NCBI GenBank assembly: GCA_028285035.1 | Contig: JANQQF010000094.1 | Span: 1 to 64,000 of the forward strand | Direction of reading: 5' to 3' | DNA: 64,000 bases | From: Phycisphaerae bacterium | Lineage (GTDB): Bacteria; Chloroflexota; Anaerolineae; 4572-78; J111 | In this document: piece after piece, positions 15,627-24,860 of the stretch | How the letters are laid out: each line of letters opens with the position of its first letter | Position numbering within the stretch: position 1 is the stretch's first letter | Position numbers and translations under genes: made by a program | The notes under the pieces: model-generated | The model's database searches: none | Told to the model about the DNA's origin: nothing | What the model saw: the letters and a program-made list of their open reading frames with translations, nothing else

Positions 15627-15641
15627 AGAACGGACAAAACG

Positions 15642-16976
15642 ATGACAACCGCAACGATATCACCCCCCAAGCTAATGCAATCTGGGACAAACCCGATGCT
15701 ACAAACTGCAATGATTTTGCATCTGGGACAGGCCTTAATTTGGGCATTTCTCTTTTTCCGTTGGCTGACGTTTGGTAGTTTTGGCTGGACCCCCATTCCT
15801 CTTGAGCTAACTCTGGCCCAATGGCCGCCGATTGTGGCTTATGTTTTGTACAGCACCCTTTTTGTGGTTGATCTTGTAATTGGTTTTGGCCTATGGCGAA
15901 AATTCCCATGGGCCATTCCTTTGGGCACTATTCGATCAGCCGTGGTCATAGTTTTGGCCATTGTTTATTTTCTTAACAGCAGTCAACTATACGAAGCATC
16001 AATCATATTAGCACTCGCTGGTTTTGGCTTCATCCTGCTGCGTCGTAGCGCCCCGTGGTCACTGGCCTTTCCTGCCGCCTTTTGGCTGGCCATCTTCTTT
16101 GTCGCCCCAATGTTAATCGTCTTGGTCGTGAGTTTGGGCGAACGCGCTCGTCTGGGCACAGTTGTTTATCCTGCCTTTGAATTAACCAATCTAGGTGTCT
16201 ACTTTAATGATTATGCTCGCTTCTTTAGTCGGATCAATGGTGAATTTATCTACCTGCGCATTTTTTGGCGTTCTGTCGGTCTAGCTACCCTGAACACGGT
16301 TGTATCCCTGGCATTTGGCTATCCCTTTGCCTACTGGATCGCACGACAACCCCAACGTTGGCGGGCAATCTTGATTTTTCTGGTGATGATCCCCTTCTGG
16401 ACAAACTTTCTGGTTCGAACCTATGCTTGGATTTTGATCTTGCGGGACTCAGGGTTGATTAACAATTTTTGGACTATCACCTTACACGATATGGCTGTAC
16501 AACTCTCTGATACGTCCGCTTTCTTCGCTTGGCTTGCTGTTGTTACCTCGGATGAATTACCTTTGTTGTTTAATCAGGGCGCGGTTATTCTGGGCTTGTT
16601 CTATGGTTATATCCCTCTTGCCGTTTTGCCAATCTATAGTAACCTAGAAAAAATGGATTGGTCATTACTGGAAGCCGCAGCCGATCTGGGAGCCAATGCC
16701 TGGTATAGCACTATGCGGATTTTATTGCCGATTACCCGGCCTGGAATTGTTGCCGCCGCCATTCTGGTGTTCATCCCTTCCCTTGGGGCATACGTTACGC
16801 CTGACCTTTTAGGCGGGGCAAAGGTAGCCCTCTTGGGGAACCTACTACAACAGCAATTTATGACGGTTCGAGATTGGCCATTTGGTGCGGCCATCGGCTT
16901 TATTATGTTGGCGATGATGATGCTCGCCATTGTTATTTATTTCCGCGTCGCTGACGCCGATGAAAGCCTTGCATAG
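15642..16976 (+). CDS. potB: Polyamine ABC transporter permease PotB with unusual N-terminal membrane extension
   Basis: A 444-residue permease, about 140 longer than typical PotB (280-310). Residues 1-135 carry four extra predicted membrane spans (about 22-42, 62-83, 97-111, 118-133). The canonical PotB-like part starts near residue 140 (AFWLAIFFVAPMLIVLVVSL) and has the EAA loop EAAADLGANAWYSTMRILL. No stop or second ribosome site separates the two parts. It overlaps no neighbour and lies 15 bp after potA and 9 bp before potC. The role of the extension is unknown. Confidence 0.88.
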   Translation: MTTATISPPKLMQSGTNPMLQTAMILHLGQALIWAFLFFRWLTFGSFGWTPIPLELTLAQWPPIVAYVLYSTLFVVDLVIGFGLWRKFPWAIPLGTIRSAVVIVLAIVYFLNSSQLYEASIILALAGFGFILLRRSAPWSLAFPAAFWLAIFFVAPMLIVLVVSLGERARLGTVVYPAFELTNLGVYFNDYARFFSRINGEFIYLRIFWRSVGLATLNTVVSLAFGYPFAYWIARQPQRWRAILIFLVMIPFWTNFLVRTYAWILILRDSGLINNFWTITLHDMAVQLSDTSAFFAWLAVVTSDELPLLFNQGAVILGLFYGYIPLAVLPIYSNLEKMDWSLLEAAADLGANAWYSTMRILLPITRPGIVAAAILVFIPSLGAYVTPDLLGGAKVALLGNLLQQQFMTVRDWPFGAAIGFIMLAMMMLAIVIYFRVADADESLA

Positions 16977-16985
16977 GAGCGAACA

Positions 16986-17828
16986 ATGACTACAGCCTCA
17001 GCTACCCAGACACAACCTGTTGCCATACCACGCCGAATTAATCGGCGCGGTATTCGCCAATATTTTAATCAGAATATTTTAACTTGGCTGGCTGTTGGAA
17101 TCTTCCTTTTCTTGTACGTGCCAATTATCATCCTGATCATCTTCTCTTTCAACTCAAATCAAGTTGTAGGGGTGTGGGAAGGATTTAGCTTTCAATGGTA
17201 TGGTGAGCTCTTTAACAACGATGCAATTATCAGCTCACTTCAGATTAGTCTATGGATTGCTTTTTGGTCTACCGTTGTCAGTACTATTCTGGGGACAATG
17301 GCTGCGCTGGCAATGGAGCGATTTCGATTTCCGGGCAAGCTAACCTTTGACGGGGTCCTTTATCTGCCCATTATTATCCCCGACATCGTAATGGCCCTTT
17401 CAACACTTCTTTTCTTTGTCATCTTTGCGGTTCCTCTGAGCCGTTATACCATTCTGATTACGCATATTGCTTTTAACATTGCGTTTGTTGCCATCGTGGT
17501 GCGAGCTCGATTGGCGGATATGGACACTGATCTTGAAGAAGCTGCCGCCGATTTGGGCGCAAACGAGTGGACAGCCTTCAGGCGAATCACATTACCTTTG
17601 TTGACCCCAGGGATTGTCGCGGGTGCCCTGTTGGCCTTCACCTTGTCGCTCGATGATTTTGTGATTACGTTTTTTGTGGCTGGTCCCGGTTCAACCACCT
17701 TACCCGTCAGGGTTTACTCAATGATCAAATTTGGGGTAACTCCTGAAGTGAATGCAATTTCTACGTTGATGTTCTTAGGATCGACTTTACTGGTTATCGT
17801 TTCACTCATCATTCAGCGAAGAACCTGA
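16986..17828 (+). CDS. potC: Polyamine ABC transporter permease PotC
   Basis: A 280-residue inner-membrane permease with about six spans, the first near residues 35-55 (LAVGIFLFLYVPIIILIIF). The EAA loop EEAAADLGANEWTAFRRIT is at about residue 182. Normal length for PotC. Preceded by GGAGCGAACA at the end of potB and presumably translated with it. It pairs with PotB to form the transport channel used by PotA and the PotD-like lipoprotein. Confidence 0.9.
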   Translation: MTTASATQTQPVAIPRRINRRGIRQYFNQNILTWLAVGIFLFLYVPIIILIIFSFNSNQVVGVWEGFSFQWYGELFNNDAIISSLQISLWIAFWSTVVSTILGTMAALAMERFRFPGKLTFDGVLYLPIIIPDIVMALSTLLFFVIFAVPLSRYTILITHIAFNIAFVAIVVRARLADMDTDLEEAAADLGANEWTAFRRITLPLLTPGIVAGALLAFTLSLDDFVITFFVAGPGSTTLPVRVYSMIKFGVTPEVNAISTLMFLGSTLLVIVSLIIQRRT

Positions 17829-17830
17829 TT

Positions 17831-17852
17831 GGGCAAGCACAAGGAATTGCCC
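17831..17852 (+). terminator. Small hairpin between potC and potD
   Basis: GGGCAA (17831-17836) and TTGCCC (17847-17852) form a 6-bp stem directly after the potC stop. It has no T-run. It may stabilise one part of the message so that the binding protein is made in excess over the permeases. Confidence 0.35.
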
Positions 17853-17914
17853 CTACCTTAGTTAACCCTCGTCATACAGACGATGATTAAATTAATTTTT
17901 TAAGGAGATGAAGA

Positions 17915-19096
17915 ATGAAAAAATTAATGATGCTTTTTGTATTAATTGGCGCTTTAGCTCTAGCTGCTTGTGGTGGCCCAGCAGGTGGACCTGCTGGTGG
18001 GCCTGCTGAAAGTAGTGGGGGTGAAGAGGCAAGTGGTAGTAGCGAGAGCGCGGCAGCAGAGGAAAGCAGTGATGGCCCAGCGTTAGCTGAGGAGTTGAGT
18101 GTGTACAACTGGGCCGATTATATCGATGAAGAATTGTTGACAAACTATGAGGCCGAGTATGGCGTCAAAATCATTTATGATACGTATGCCTCAAACGAAG
18201 ATTTGTTAGCCAAACTGCAAGCTGGGGCTACCGGTTATGATGTGATTTTCCCATCTGACTATATGGTATCGCAAATGGTTGAGTTGGATATGTTGGCTGA
18301 GATTAATCTAGATAATATGCCTAACTTTGCAAACATTGGTGATGATTTCAAAGGTGCTCCATTTGATCCTGACAACAAATATTGTGTTCCTTATCAATGG
18401 GGAACCACCGGAATTGCCTACCGTGCGGGCAATGAATTTTTTGATGAAAATCCGCCTGATAGTTGGGCTTACCTCTTTGATCCAGCATTACTAGAGCAAT
18501 ATGCTGGCGATGGTATTAACGTATTAAATGACCAGCGTGAGTTGTTGGCGGCTGCTTTGTTCTATATTGGCGAAGATCCAAACTCAACCGATGAAGAAGT
18601 GATCGCTAAGGCTCGTGACGTTGTCTTGGAAGCTAAGCCTTTCTGGAAAACCTTTAACAGTGAAGATTATGATGATACCCTCCTGGTCGCTGACGAAGTC
18701 GTCTTCTCACAATCGTGGAGTGGTGATGCGGCAGCAGCCTACTGGAATACATACGATGAAGAGGCCGAGGATGGCAACTGGTACTATTCTATCCCCAAAG
18801 AGGGAGCCATCAAGTGGCTCGACAATATGTGTGTTCCAGCTAGCACTGAGCGACAGGCAACGGCTGAACACTTCATCAACTATCTTCTCGATGCCGAAAA
18901 TGGGGCAGCGATCACTAACTTCTCTTACTACGCTAGCCCAAATGAAGCTGCAAGCGAGTTTATCCTGGATGAAATCTTGACTGATACCAGCATTTATCCG
19001 CCGCAAGAAGTGCAGGATAATTTGGAATGGATCACTGAAGTTGGTGATGCCGTCTTCCTTTATGATGAAGCTTGGACAGTTATCAAAGGCCAGTAG
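17915..19096 (+). CDS. potD: Spermidine/putrescine-binding lipoprotein
   Basis: A 393-residue substrate-binding protein. Lipoprotein signal at residues 1-20 with lipobox LAAC, followed by a Gly/Pro/Ala/Ser/Glu-rich linker (about 21-62). The binding domain starts at LSVYNWADYIDEELL, the typical PotD/PotF opening. ATG 17915 follows AAGGAG. It would capture polyamines outside the membrane and pass them to PotB-PotC. Related proteins bind other cations, but neighbouring amine-catabolic genes favour polyamines. Confidence 0.9.
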   Translation: MKKLMMLFVLIGALALAACGGPAGGPAGGPAESSGGEEASGSSESAAAEESSDGPALAEELSVYNWADYIDEELLTNYEAEYGVKIIYDTYASNEDLLAKLQAGATGYDVIFPSDYMVSQMVELDMLAEINLDNMPNFANIGDDFKGAPFDPDNKYCVPYQWGTTGIAYRAGNEFFDENPPDSWAYLFDPALLEQYAGDGINVLNDQRELLAAALFYIGEDPNSTDEEVIAKARDVVLEAKPFWKTFNSEDYDDTLLVADEVVFSQSWSGDAAAAYWNTYDEEAEDGNWYYSIPKEGAIKWLDNMCVPASTERQATAEHFINYLLDAENGAAITNFSYYASPNEAASEFILDEILTDTSIYPPQEVQDNLEWITEVGDAVFLYDEAWTVIKGQ

Positions 19097-19118
19097 ATTT
19101 TTAGTTATCAATAAAATT

Positions 19119-19156
19119 ACAAAAAGTGAAAAGTGAGCTCACTTTTCACTTTTTGT
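19119..19156 (+). terminator. 38-bp perfect palindrome, pot operon terminator
   Basis: Two 19-bp arms without spacer (ACAAAAAGTGAAAAGTGAG and its complement) lie 22 bp after the potD stop, with A- and T-runs on both ends, so it can terminate in either direction. It separates the transporter from the following catabolic genes. Confidence 0.8.
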
Positions 19157-19184
19157 TTACAACCAACATAGAAGGATGACAACG

Positions 19185-20648
19185 ATGCAAATGTTTATCA
19201 ATGGTGAGTGGACAGCTGGATCAAGTCAGACATCGATTGACGTAATTAATCCGGCAACAGAAGAAATCATCGACTCAGCCCCTAATGGAACAAGCAAAGA
19301 TATTGAAGCAGCCGTACAGGCAGCAAAAACAGCCTTCGATAGCTGGAAACGTATGCCTGCTTGGGAGCGTGCTGGCTTACTCCATGAAGCAGCCAGCAAC
19401 ATCAAGACTAATGACGAAATGCTGACTGAGTTATTGACCATTGAGCAGGGAAAGCCGCTTGAAGAAAATGAAGAAGAGGTCTTTTGGACAGGAGACACCT
19501 TCCATTACTATGCCGAGCTTGGCCGACATGAGCGAGGGCGTTACATCCCTGCGGGTGATCCAGATCAAATAAATTTTGTCATCAAAGAACCTTATGGTGT
19601 TGTTGGTTGTATCATCCCTTGGAACTTCCCGCTTCTCCTGCTTGCCTGGAAACTCGCTCCAGCTCTTGCTGCTGGAAATACAGTTGTTATCAAACCCTCT
19701 GAGTACACCCCAATTTCTACACTAAAAATGATTGAAGTCGCCTTCCAACATTTACCAACAGGCGTCGTTAATGTTATAACGGGTGGCCCAGCGACTGGTG
19801 AAACATTAGTGCAGCACCCCGATGTCCCTGTGATTGCCTTTACCGGTTCAGTGGCTACGGGACAAAAAATTGCGGCAATTGCTGCTCCCCGAATGAAAAA
19901 ACTCCACCTTGAATTAGGCGGCAAAGACCCCTTGGTTGTCGGCCCCGATGTTGAGGTTGAGATGGCGGTTCGGGCGACGGCTTACTCTGGGCTATTTAAT
20001 GCAGGTCAAGTTTGCACTAGTTCTGAACGAATTTACGTTCACGAATCAATGGCTGGACGGTTCTCAGAAGAATTGGCGGATTTTGTCAGTGGACTCAAAT
20101 TAGGCCCAGGCCTCGACCCACAAACCGATGTTGGTCCGATGCTACGCAACCATTTCCGCGAAAATGTGGAGTATCATCTAAAACTTGCTGCCGAAGATGG
20201 AGCGCAAATCTTAGTGGGGGGCAACCGTCCGATGCATCTATCCAAAGGCTTCTTTCTTGAGCCAGCTGTATTAACAAACGTCAACCATGACATGGTCATT
20301 ATGCGTGAAGAAACATTTGGCCCGGTCTTGCCGATTATGACCTACAGTAATTTTGATGAAGCCATTGCTTTGGCCAATGATACAGATATGGGATTAGGGG
20401 CGTGTCTGCTAAGTCACGATGCCAAATTGGTGAAGCGATTTTTTGAAGAGGTTAAGGCCGGCACAATCTGGATCAATGATCCCCTCACTGATAATTTTGC
20501 AGGACCCTTTGGCGGAATGAAAATGACCGGCGGTGGCCGCGAGCTGGGACAAGAAGGGCTGGATGAATTCTTTGAGGTCAAACATGTTCATTGGGATGTT
20601 GAAGGAAGTATTAAAGACTATTGGTACCCTTATGGGAAGCAAGGATAA
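19185..20648 (+). CDS. NAD(P)-dependent aldehyde dehydrogenase (aminobutyraldehyde/betaine-aldehyde type)
   Basis: A 487-residue ALDH superfamily enzyme. Catalytic Cys277 is in NAGQVCTSSER and general-base Glu243 in LELGGKDP; the nucleotide-binding PWNFPLLLLAWKLAPALAAG is near residue 145. ATG 19185 is preferred to ATG 19176 because AAGGA is eight bases before it and abuts the earlier ATG. It lies between the polyamine importer and a flavin amine oxidase that would generate aminoaldehydes, so oxidation of 4-aminobutyraldehyde or 3-aminopropanal is the likely job. Substrate is inferred from context. Confidence 0.9.
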   Translation: MQMFINGEWTAGSSQTSIDVINPATEEIIDSAPNGTSKDIEAAVQAAKTAFDSWKRMPAWERAGLLHEAASNIKTNDEMLTELLTIEQGKPLEENEEEVFWTGDTFHYYAELGRHERGRYIPAGDPDQINFVIKEPYGVVGCIIPWNFPLLLLAWKLAPALAAGNTVVIKPSEYTPISTLKMIEVAFQHLPTGVVNVITGGPATGETLVQHPDVPVIAFTGSVATGQKIAAIAAPRMKKLHLELGGKDPLVVGPDVEVEMAVRATAYSGLFNAGQVCTSSERIYVHESMAGRFSEELADFVSGLKLGPGLDPQTDVGPMLRNHFRENVEYHLKLAAEDGAQILVGGNRPMHLSKGFFLEPAVLTNVNHDMVIMREETFGPVLPIMTYSNFDEAIALANDTDMGLGACLLSHDAKLVKRFFEEVKAGTIWINDPLTDNFAGPFGGMKMTGGGRELGQEGLDEFFEVKHVHWDVEGSIKDYWYPYGKQG

Positions 20649-20652
20649 GTGA

Positions 20653-21978
20653 GTGACTATGACCGAAAAAATCATTGTCATCGGAGCTGGAATGGCTGGT
20701 ATTATGGCCGGACGCACCTTGCAGAAGGCAGGGTATGATGTTACCCTGCTAGAGGCCAGAGATCGTGTGGGCGGTCGCACTCACACCGATCATTCCCTTG
20801 GATCCCCAGTCGATTTAGGCGCGGCTTGGATCCATGGCCCTGAAGGGAATCCACTCACCCCACTGGCCGAAGAACTCAATATCGACCTTGGCTTCACTGA
20901 TTTTTTGAACCGTTCCATTACGGCTGTTCAGGCCTATGACGAGGATGGGACTCCGCTTGACCAAAAGGAGTATGCCAAAGGGTTGCAGCTAGGAAACGCA
21001 GCCTTTTATAAGACCGGCGGCTCTCTTCTCTACACACCGCCAAAAAATGCCCGCACCCTCAAAGATTGGATTGAATATGGTCTACCAAAACTGGACAACT
21101 TGAGTCACGCGGCCAATCAGGGCTTTCATTATCAATCGCTGATTAGCTTAGAGTATGTTACTGCTTCTGATTGGGACGTTTTGGATTGGGCCTTGACTGA
21201 AGCTCAGGCCTCCCTGCCGGGTGGTGATTATCTGGTTTATGGCGGGGGATACAATGTAATCACAGATTATCTTGCCCAAATGTTGGATATTCGGCTTGAA
21301 ACAGTTGTTACTCAAATTACAACAACCGCCGAAGGGGTGACAGTCGAGACCACCACTGAAAAGATGGAATGTGATCGCGTCGTGATCACCGTACCATTGG
21401 GGGTCCTGAAAGCAAAGAGCCTTACCTTTTCTCCCCCACTACCTACAGAAAAAGCAACGGCCATAGAACGAATTGGGTTTGGTAATTATGAAAAAATAGC
21501 GCTCCAGTTTAATAAATTCTATTGGCCTAGAGAATGTCAACGGTTTAATTATTTGAGTACTGGTGAACCGTCGTTATATCATGCGTGGTTGAATCTTGGT
21601 TACTACACGAATACACCAATAATTGTAGCCTATCACGCCGGACGTAGGGCTCAACATATCAACAAAATGAATGATGATGACTTGATTAAGGAAGTTTTGG
21701 TTGTGATGCAGCGAATGTTTGCCCCCCAATTTGGGAAAATTCCCGACCCACAGGCTTATGCTCGAAGCAATTGGGAAGCTTCCCCCTACTCCAATGGCAG
21801 CTACTCTTACGACCGCATTGGTCAACAACCACAGGATCGACACATTTTGGCAGAGCCTGTTGACAATCGTTTATTTTTTGCGGGCGAGGCCAGTCACCCT
21901 CATTTTTACGCCACAGTGCACGGGGCCTATGAAACCGGAGTCTGTGCTGCTAACAAGATTTTGGAATTGAAGGATTAA
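20653..21978 (+). CDS. Flavin-containing amine oxidase (polyamine/monoamine oxidase family)
   Basis: A 441-residue FAD enzyme. The N-terminal dinucleotide motif IVIGAGMAGIMAGRTL and the RDRVGGRTHT segment, then the family motif DLGAAWIHG, are clear; the C-terminal FAD contact is in LFFAGEASHPHFYATVHGAYETG. GTG 20653 has AGGA seven bases before it; ATG 20659 is a possible alternative. It starts 5 bp after the aldehyde dehydrogenase stop and ends 3 bp before a GNAT gene, so the three are one transcription unit. It probably oxidises imported or acetylated polyamines to aldehydes and hydrogen peroxide. Confidence 0.9.
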   Translation: MTMTEKIIVIGAGMAGIMAGRTLQKAGYDVTLLEARDRVGGRTHTDHSLGSPVDLGAAWIHGPEGNPLTPLAEELNIDLGFTDFLNRSITAVQAYDEDGTPLDQKEYAKGLQLGNAAFYKTGGSLLYTPPKNARTLKDWIEYGLPKLDNLSHAANQGFHYQSLISLEYVTASDWDVLDWALTEAQASLPGGDYLVYGGGYNVITDYLAQMLDIRLETVVTQITTTAEGVTVETTTEKMECDRVVITVPLGVLKAKSLTFSPPLPTEKATAIERIGFGNYEKIALQFNKFYWPRECQRFNYLSTGEPSLYHAWLNLGYYTNTPIIVAYHAGRRAQHINKMNDDDLIKEVLVVMQRMFAPQFGKIPDPQAYARSNWEASPYSNGSYSYDRIGQQPQDRHILAEPVDNRLFFAGEASHPHFYATVHGAYETGVCAANKILELKD

Positions 21979-21981
21979 AGG

Positions 21982-22608
21982 ATGAGTGAAATTACCTATG
22001 TAACGTTGCGAGCAGATTTATGTGAGCCAATTGAGGAATTGCTAAAAATTTGCTTTCCAGATATGCCCCCCGAAGATCAATATGACGCAGAAATGCTGCT
22101 TGAATTGGAGAAGATGTTTGCCGAAGGTACAATTGTTGCACTCGATCAAAATCGGGTTGTGGGGATGGGGACAGGCATCTTTGTGAGTATTGATTTTGAC
22201 AATTTAACGACTGAGCACAATTTATTCGTTGAGAATGATCATCATAACCCAGAAGGTATTTACTATTATGGGAGTGATATGGCGGTGCATCCTGATTATC
22301 GGGGCCGAGGTATCGCTCGCCAAATTTACAATCGACGCAAAGATATTGTGATCAAGACAAATCGTAAAGGCTTCGTAGCTGCGGCAACATTGCCTGGCTT
22401 CGCTAATCATAAGCATGAAATCACAAGTCATGCTTATGTTGATAAAGTTGTGGCTGGAGAAATATTTGACCCCACCCTATCTGTACAGCTACGCAACGGA
22501 TTTAAGTTGATGCGGGTTTTGCAAAATTTTTACATCTACCCTAAATCTGATAATTGGTCGGCCCTCATTATGTGGGAGAATCCTGAATATAAAACAGATG
22601 GGGTATGA
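21982..22608 (+). CDS. GNAT-family N-acetyltransferase
   Basis: A 208-residue acetyltransferase. The acetyl-CoA binding loop is HPDYRGRGIARQIYNRR (motif A, about residues 95-112), preceded by the beta-strand YYYGSDMAV. It is longer than minimal GNAT proteins and resembles the acetyltransferase domain that accompanies nitrilase-like amidohydrolases. Being coupled to an amine oxidase and aldehyde dehydrogenase suggests a polyamine or amino-acid substrate, perhaps acetylation before oxidation. Substrate not recognisable from sequence. Confidence 0.85.
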   Translation: MSEITYVTLRADLCEPIEELLKICFPDMPPEDQYDAEMLLELEKMFAEGTIVALDQNRVVGMGTGIFVSIDFDNLTTEHNLFVENDHHNPEGIYYYGSDMAVHPDYRGRGIARQIYNRRKDIVIKTNRKGFVAAATLPGFANHKHEITSHAYVDKVVAGEIFDPTLSVQLRNGFKLMRVLQNFYIYPKSDNWSALIMWENPEYKTDGV

Positions 22609-22678
22609 AATCGAAAAGTAACAACGTCTAAAATGCAAGTAACTGTTTTGCAACATAAGCCAGGACTATTTATCAGGC

Positions 22679-22734
22679 GTAAATGGTAACTAGTAATTGG
22701 TTATTTTGTAAACAAAGCGACTGTTACCATTTAC
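22679..22734 (+). terminator. Inverted repeat after the amine-oxidase operon
   Basis: GTAAATGGTAAC (22679-22690) and GTTACCATTTAC (22723-22734) are perfectly complementary around a 32-nt loop, between the GNAT gene and the thioredoxin gene. No strong T-run; likely an imperfect terminator or leader structure. Confidence 0.45.
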
Positions 22735-22759
22735 TATTCATTAATTTTAGGAGACAATC

Positions 22760-23140
22760 ATGGCAACTATTGATTTAACACAAGAAACATTCGAACAAAC
22801 TGTTCTTGATAACGACATCGTCTTGGTCGACTTTTGGGCTGAGTGGTGTGGACCCTGTCGCGCTTTCGCCCCTGTTTATGAAAGTGCTTCAGAAAAATAT
22901 CCCGATGTCGTTTTCGGCAAGGTTGACACCGAAGCGGAACAAGGGTTGGGCCAATACTTCCAAATTCGATCAATCCCTACCTTAATGATCTTCAAGGAAA
23001 AAACTTTGATCTTTTCACAGCCTGGGGCTTTACCTCCCGAAGCACTTGATGAGATTATTGGCAAAGCTCAAGAACTAGACATGGATGAAGTTCGCAAGCA
23101 AATTGAAGCGCAAGAAAAAGCAGAAGCTGCTGCAAGCTAA
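22760..23140 (+). CDS. trxA: Thioredoxin
   Basis: A 126-residue thiol-disulfide reductant. The active site is W29-C30-G31-P32-C33 in DFWAEWCGPCRAF, and the cis-proline lies in IRSIPTLMIF. An acidic, Ala/Lys-rich helical tail of about 20 residues extends past the usual 105-110. ATG 22760 follows AGGAGA. It stands between two hairpins and is probably a single-gene unit. Confidence 0.93.
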   Translation: MATIDLTQETFEQTVLDNDIVLVDFWAEWCGPCRAFAPVYESASEKYPDVVFGKVDTEAEQGLGQYFQIRSIPTLMIFKEKTLIFSQPGALPPEALDEIIGKAQELDMDEVRKQIEAQEKAEAAAS

Positions 23141-23157
23141 CATCGTTTGACATTTTT

Positions 23158-23212
23158 GTAGCTGAGATTTTCGACCTTATCTTTAATCCACGAGGTTGGA
23201 AATCTCAGCTAC
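23158..23212. terminator. Inverted repeat after the thioredoxin gene
   Basis: Arms 23158-23176 and 23194-23212 match at 17 of 19 positions, with the outer 13 bp perfect (GTAGCTGAGATTT). It starts 18 bp past the trxA stop. There is no classic T-run. Confidence 0.5.
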
Positions 23213-23338
23213 GCCATCACCTTTATCTTCCTATGAATATAGTTTGGCACCCCCTTACATTTCCCTTATAATGCACCTCTAACGACCGTGGTCAAAGGCG
23301 GTTACAACCCCATACAATCTCAGCGAGGAGAGCATATC

Positions 23339-24859
23339 ATGTACACCAATTTAGGTCAGGTTATGCCGCACGGCGCGGCCAAGTATGGCGACCGGGTCGC
23401 CCTTGTCTTCAAGGGGGAAACGTTCACCTACAATCGTTTGAATGAATTATCCGCCAAGTTGGCAAATGGATTACAAGGGCTTGGTGTTGAAGCCGGAGAT
23501 CGAGTGACACTTTATTCCCAAAATCGCTGGGAGTGGATTATTGGATACTACGCAGTCCTCCGTTTGGGGGCGGTCATCAACCCCATCAACGTGATGTTAA
23601 CTCCGGATGAAGTGGTTTATGTGACAAAGGATTGTGGGGCAAAAGCACTGCTGGCTTCAGTTGATAAAGGCACCCCAATCGTTGATCGCAAAGATGAAAC
23701 ACCTCTTGAACAAATCATCCTATTTGGTGATGACCTTCCCACTGGCGCGGTCTCCTTCAATCAGCTCATCGCTGACAATGACAGTCATTTCCCTGAAATC
23801 GAGATTGATCCGTTAGCGATGTCAACCATCGGCTACACAAGCGGAACCACAGGTCACCCCAAAGGGGCGATGCTGACTCATCAAGCCATCGTACTCAACA
23901 GTGCGCTCACCAGTAATCTCCACGCCCGCACGGGGGATGATATCTGTTACACCTCCCTTCCCTGCGCCCACGTTTATGGAAATGTGGTTATGAATGGCAA
24001 CTTCTTTTTAGGTGGCAAGCTTGTGCTTCATGATCGTTTTGACCCGGCCGAAACGATGGGCTTTATTCAAGAATATCAAGCCACTGTCTTTGATGGTGTT
24101 CCCACAATGTACTTCTTCATGCTCGCCCATCCCGAATTTGATCAATTCAACCTTTCATCATTACGCCTCTGCGCTGTTGGCGGGCAAACAATGCCGGAGC
24201 CAAAGATGCGTGAGGTGGAAGAACGATTTGATTGCCCACTGATTGAACTGTGGGGGATGACAGAACTAGGCGGGTTGGGCACCACGTTCCCTGCGTATGG
24301 ACCAAACAAACACGGCTCAATTGGTATCCAGCTCCCCTATGTCGAGTGTCGGATTGCCGATGTCGAGGATGCCAATAAAACGCTGCCACCCAACGAGGTT
24401 GGGGAATTAATGGTACGTGGCCCAATTGTGATGATGGGCTATTTTGGTAATGAAGCAAAAACCAAAGAAACCATTGAACCAGATGGTTGGTTGCACACCG
24501 GCGATGTCGCTCGAATGGATGAAGACGGCTGTGTTTACATTGTCGATCGCAAAAAGGATATGATCCTTACCGCCGGTTACAACATCTATCCCGCTGAAAT
24601 TGAACGTGTTGTCGCCGGTCACCCAGCGGTCGCTTTGGTTGCTGTAGGTAGTGTGCCTGATGAAATGAAGGGTGAACTGGCCAAAGCCTACATCGTACTG
24701 AAAGAAGGTGCAGAGACAACAGAAGAAGAAATCATTGATTTCTGTCGCGAGACGCTGGCCGCCTACAAAGTTCCCCGAATGGTTCAATTTGTCGATGATG
24801 TCCCTAAGACTAGCACTGGTAAGATTATGCGTCGTATGCTAAAAACTTTGGATACATAA
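23339..24859 (+). CDS. Acyl-CoA synthetase (AMP-forming)
   Basis: A 506-residue ANL-superfamily ligase, probably fatty-acid or aryl-acid:CoA ligase. The P-loop-like motif is YTSGTTGHPKGAMLTH (about residue 165); WGMTELGG, DGWLHTGDVARMDEDG, and the C-terminal catalytic lysine in TSTGKIMRR follow. ATG 23339 follows GAGGAG eight bases ahead; the in-frame GTG at 23288 adds 17 residues unlike the family. It ends 1 bp before the next gene and is probably co-transcribed with it. The acid substrate cannot be assigned. Confidence 0.9.
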   Translation: MYTNLGQVMPHGAAKYGDRVALVFKGETFTYNRLNELSAKLANGLQGLGVEAGDRVTLYSQNRWEWIIGYYAVLRLGAVINPINVMLTPDEVVYVTKDCGAKALLASVDKGTPIVDRKDETPLEQIILFGDDLPTGAVSFNQLIADNDSHFPEIEIDPLAMSTIGYTSGTTGHPKGAMLTHQAIVLNSALTSNLHARTGDDICYTSLPCAHVYGNVVMNGNFFLGGKLVLHDRFDPAETMGFIQEYQATVFDGVPTMYFFMLAHPEFDQFNLSSLRLCAVGGQTMPEPKMREVEERFDCPLIELWGMTELGGLGTTFPAYGPNKHGSIGIQLPYVECRIADVEDANKTLPPNEVGELMVRGPIVMMGYFGNEAKTKETIEPDGWLHTGDVARMDEDGCVYIVDRKKDMILTAGYNIYPAEIERVVAGHPAVALVAVGSVPDEMKGELAKAYIVLKEGAETTEEEIIDFCRETLAAYKVPRMVQFVDDVPKTSTGKIMRRMLKTLDT

Positions 24860-24860
24860 G

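Noticed and set aside
17887..18143. Antisense open frames over potD
   Set aside because: They arise from the Gly/Pro/Ser-rich linker codons on the opposite strand and have no ribosome site or family match.
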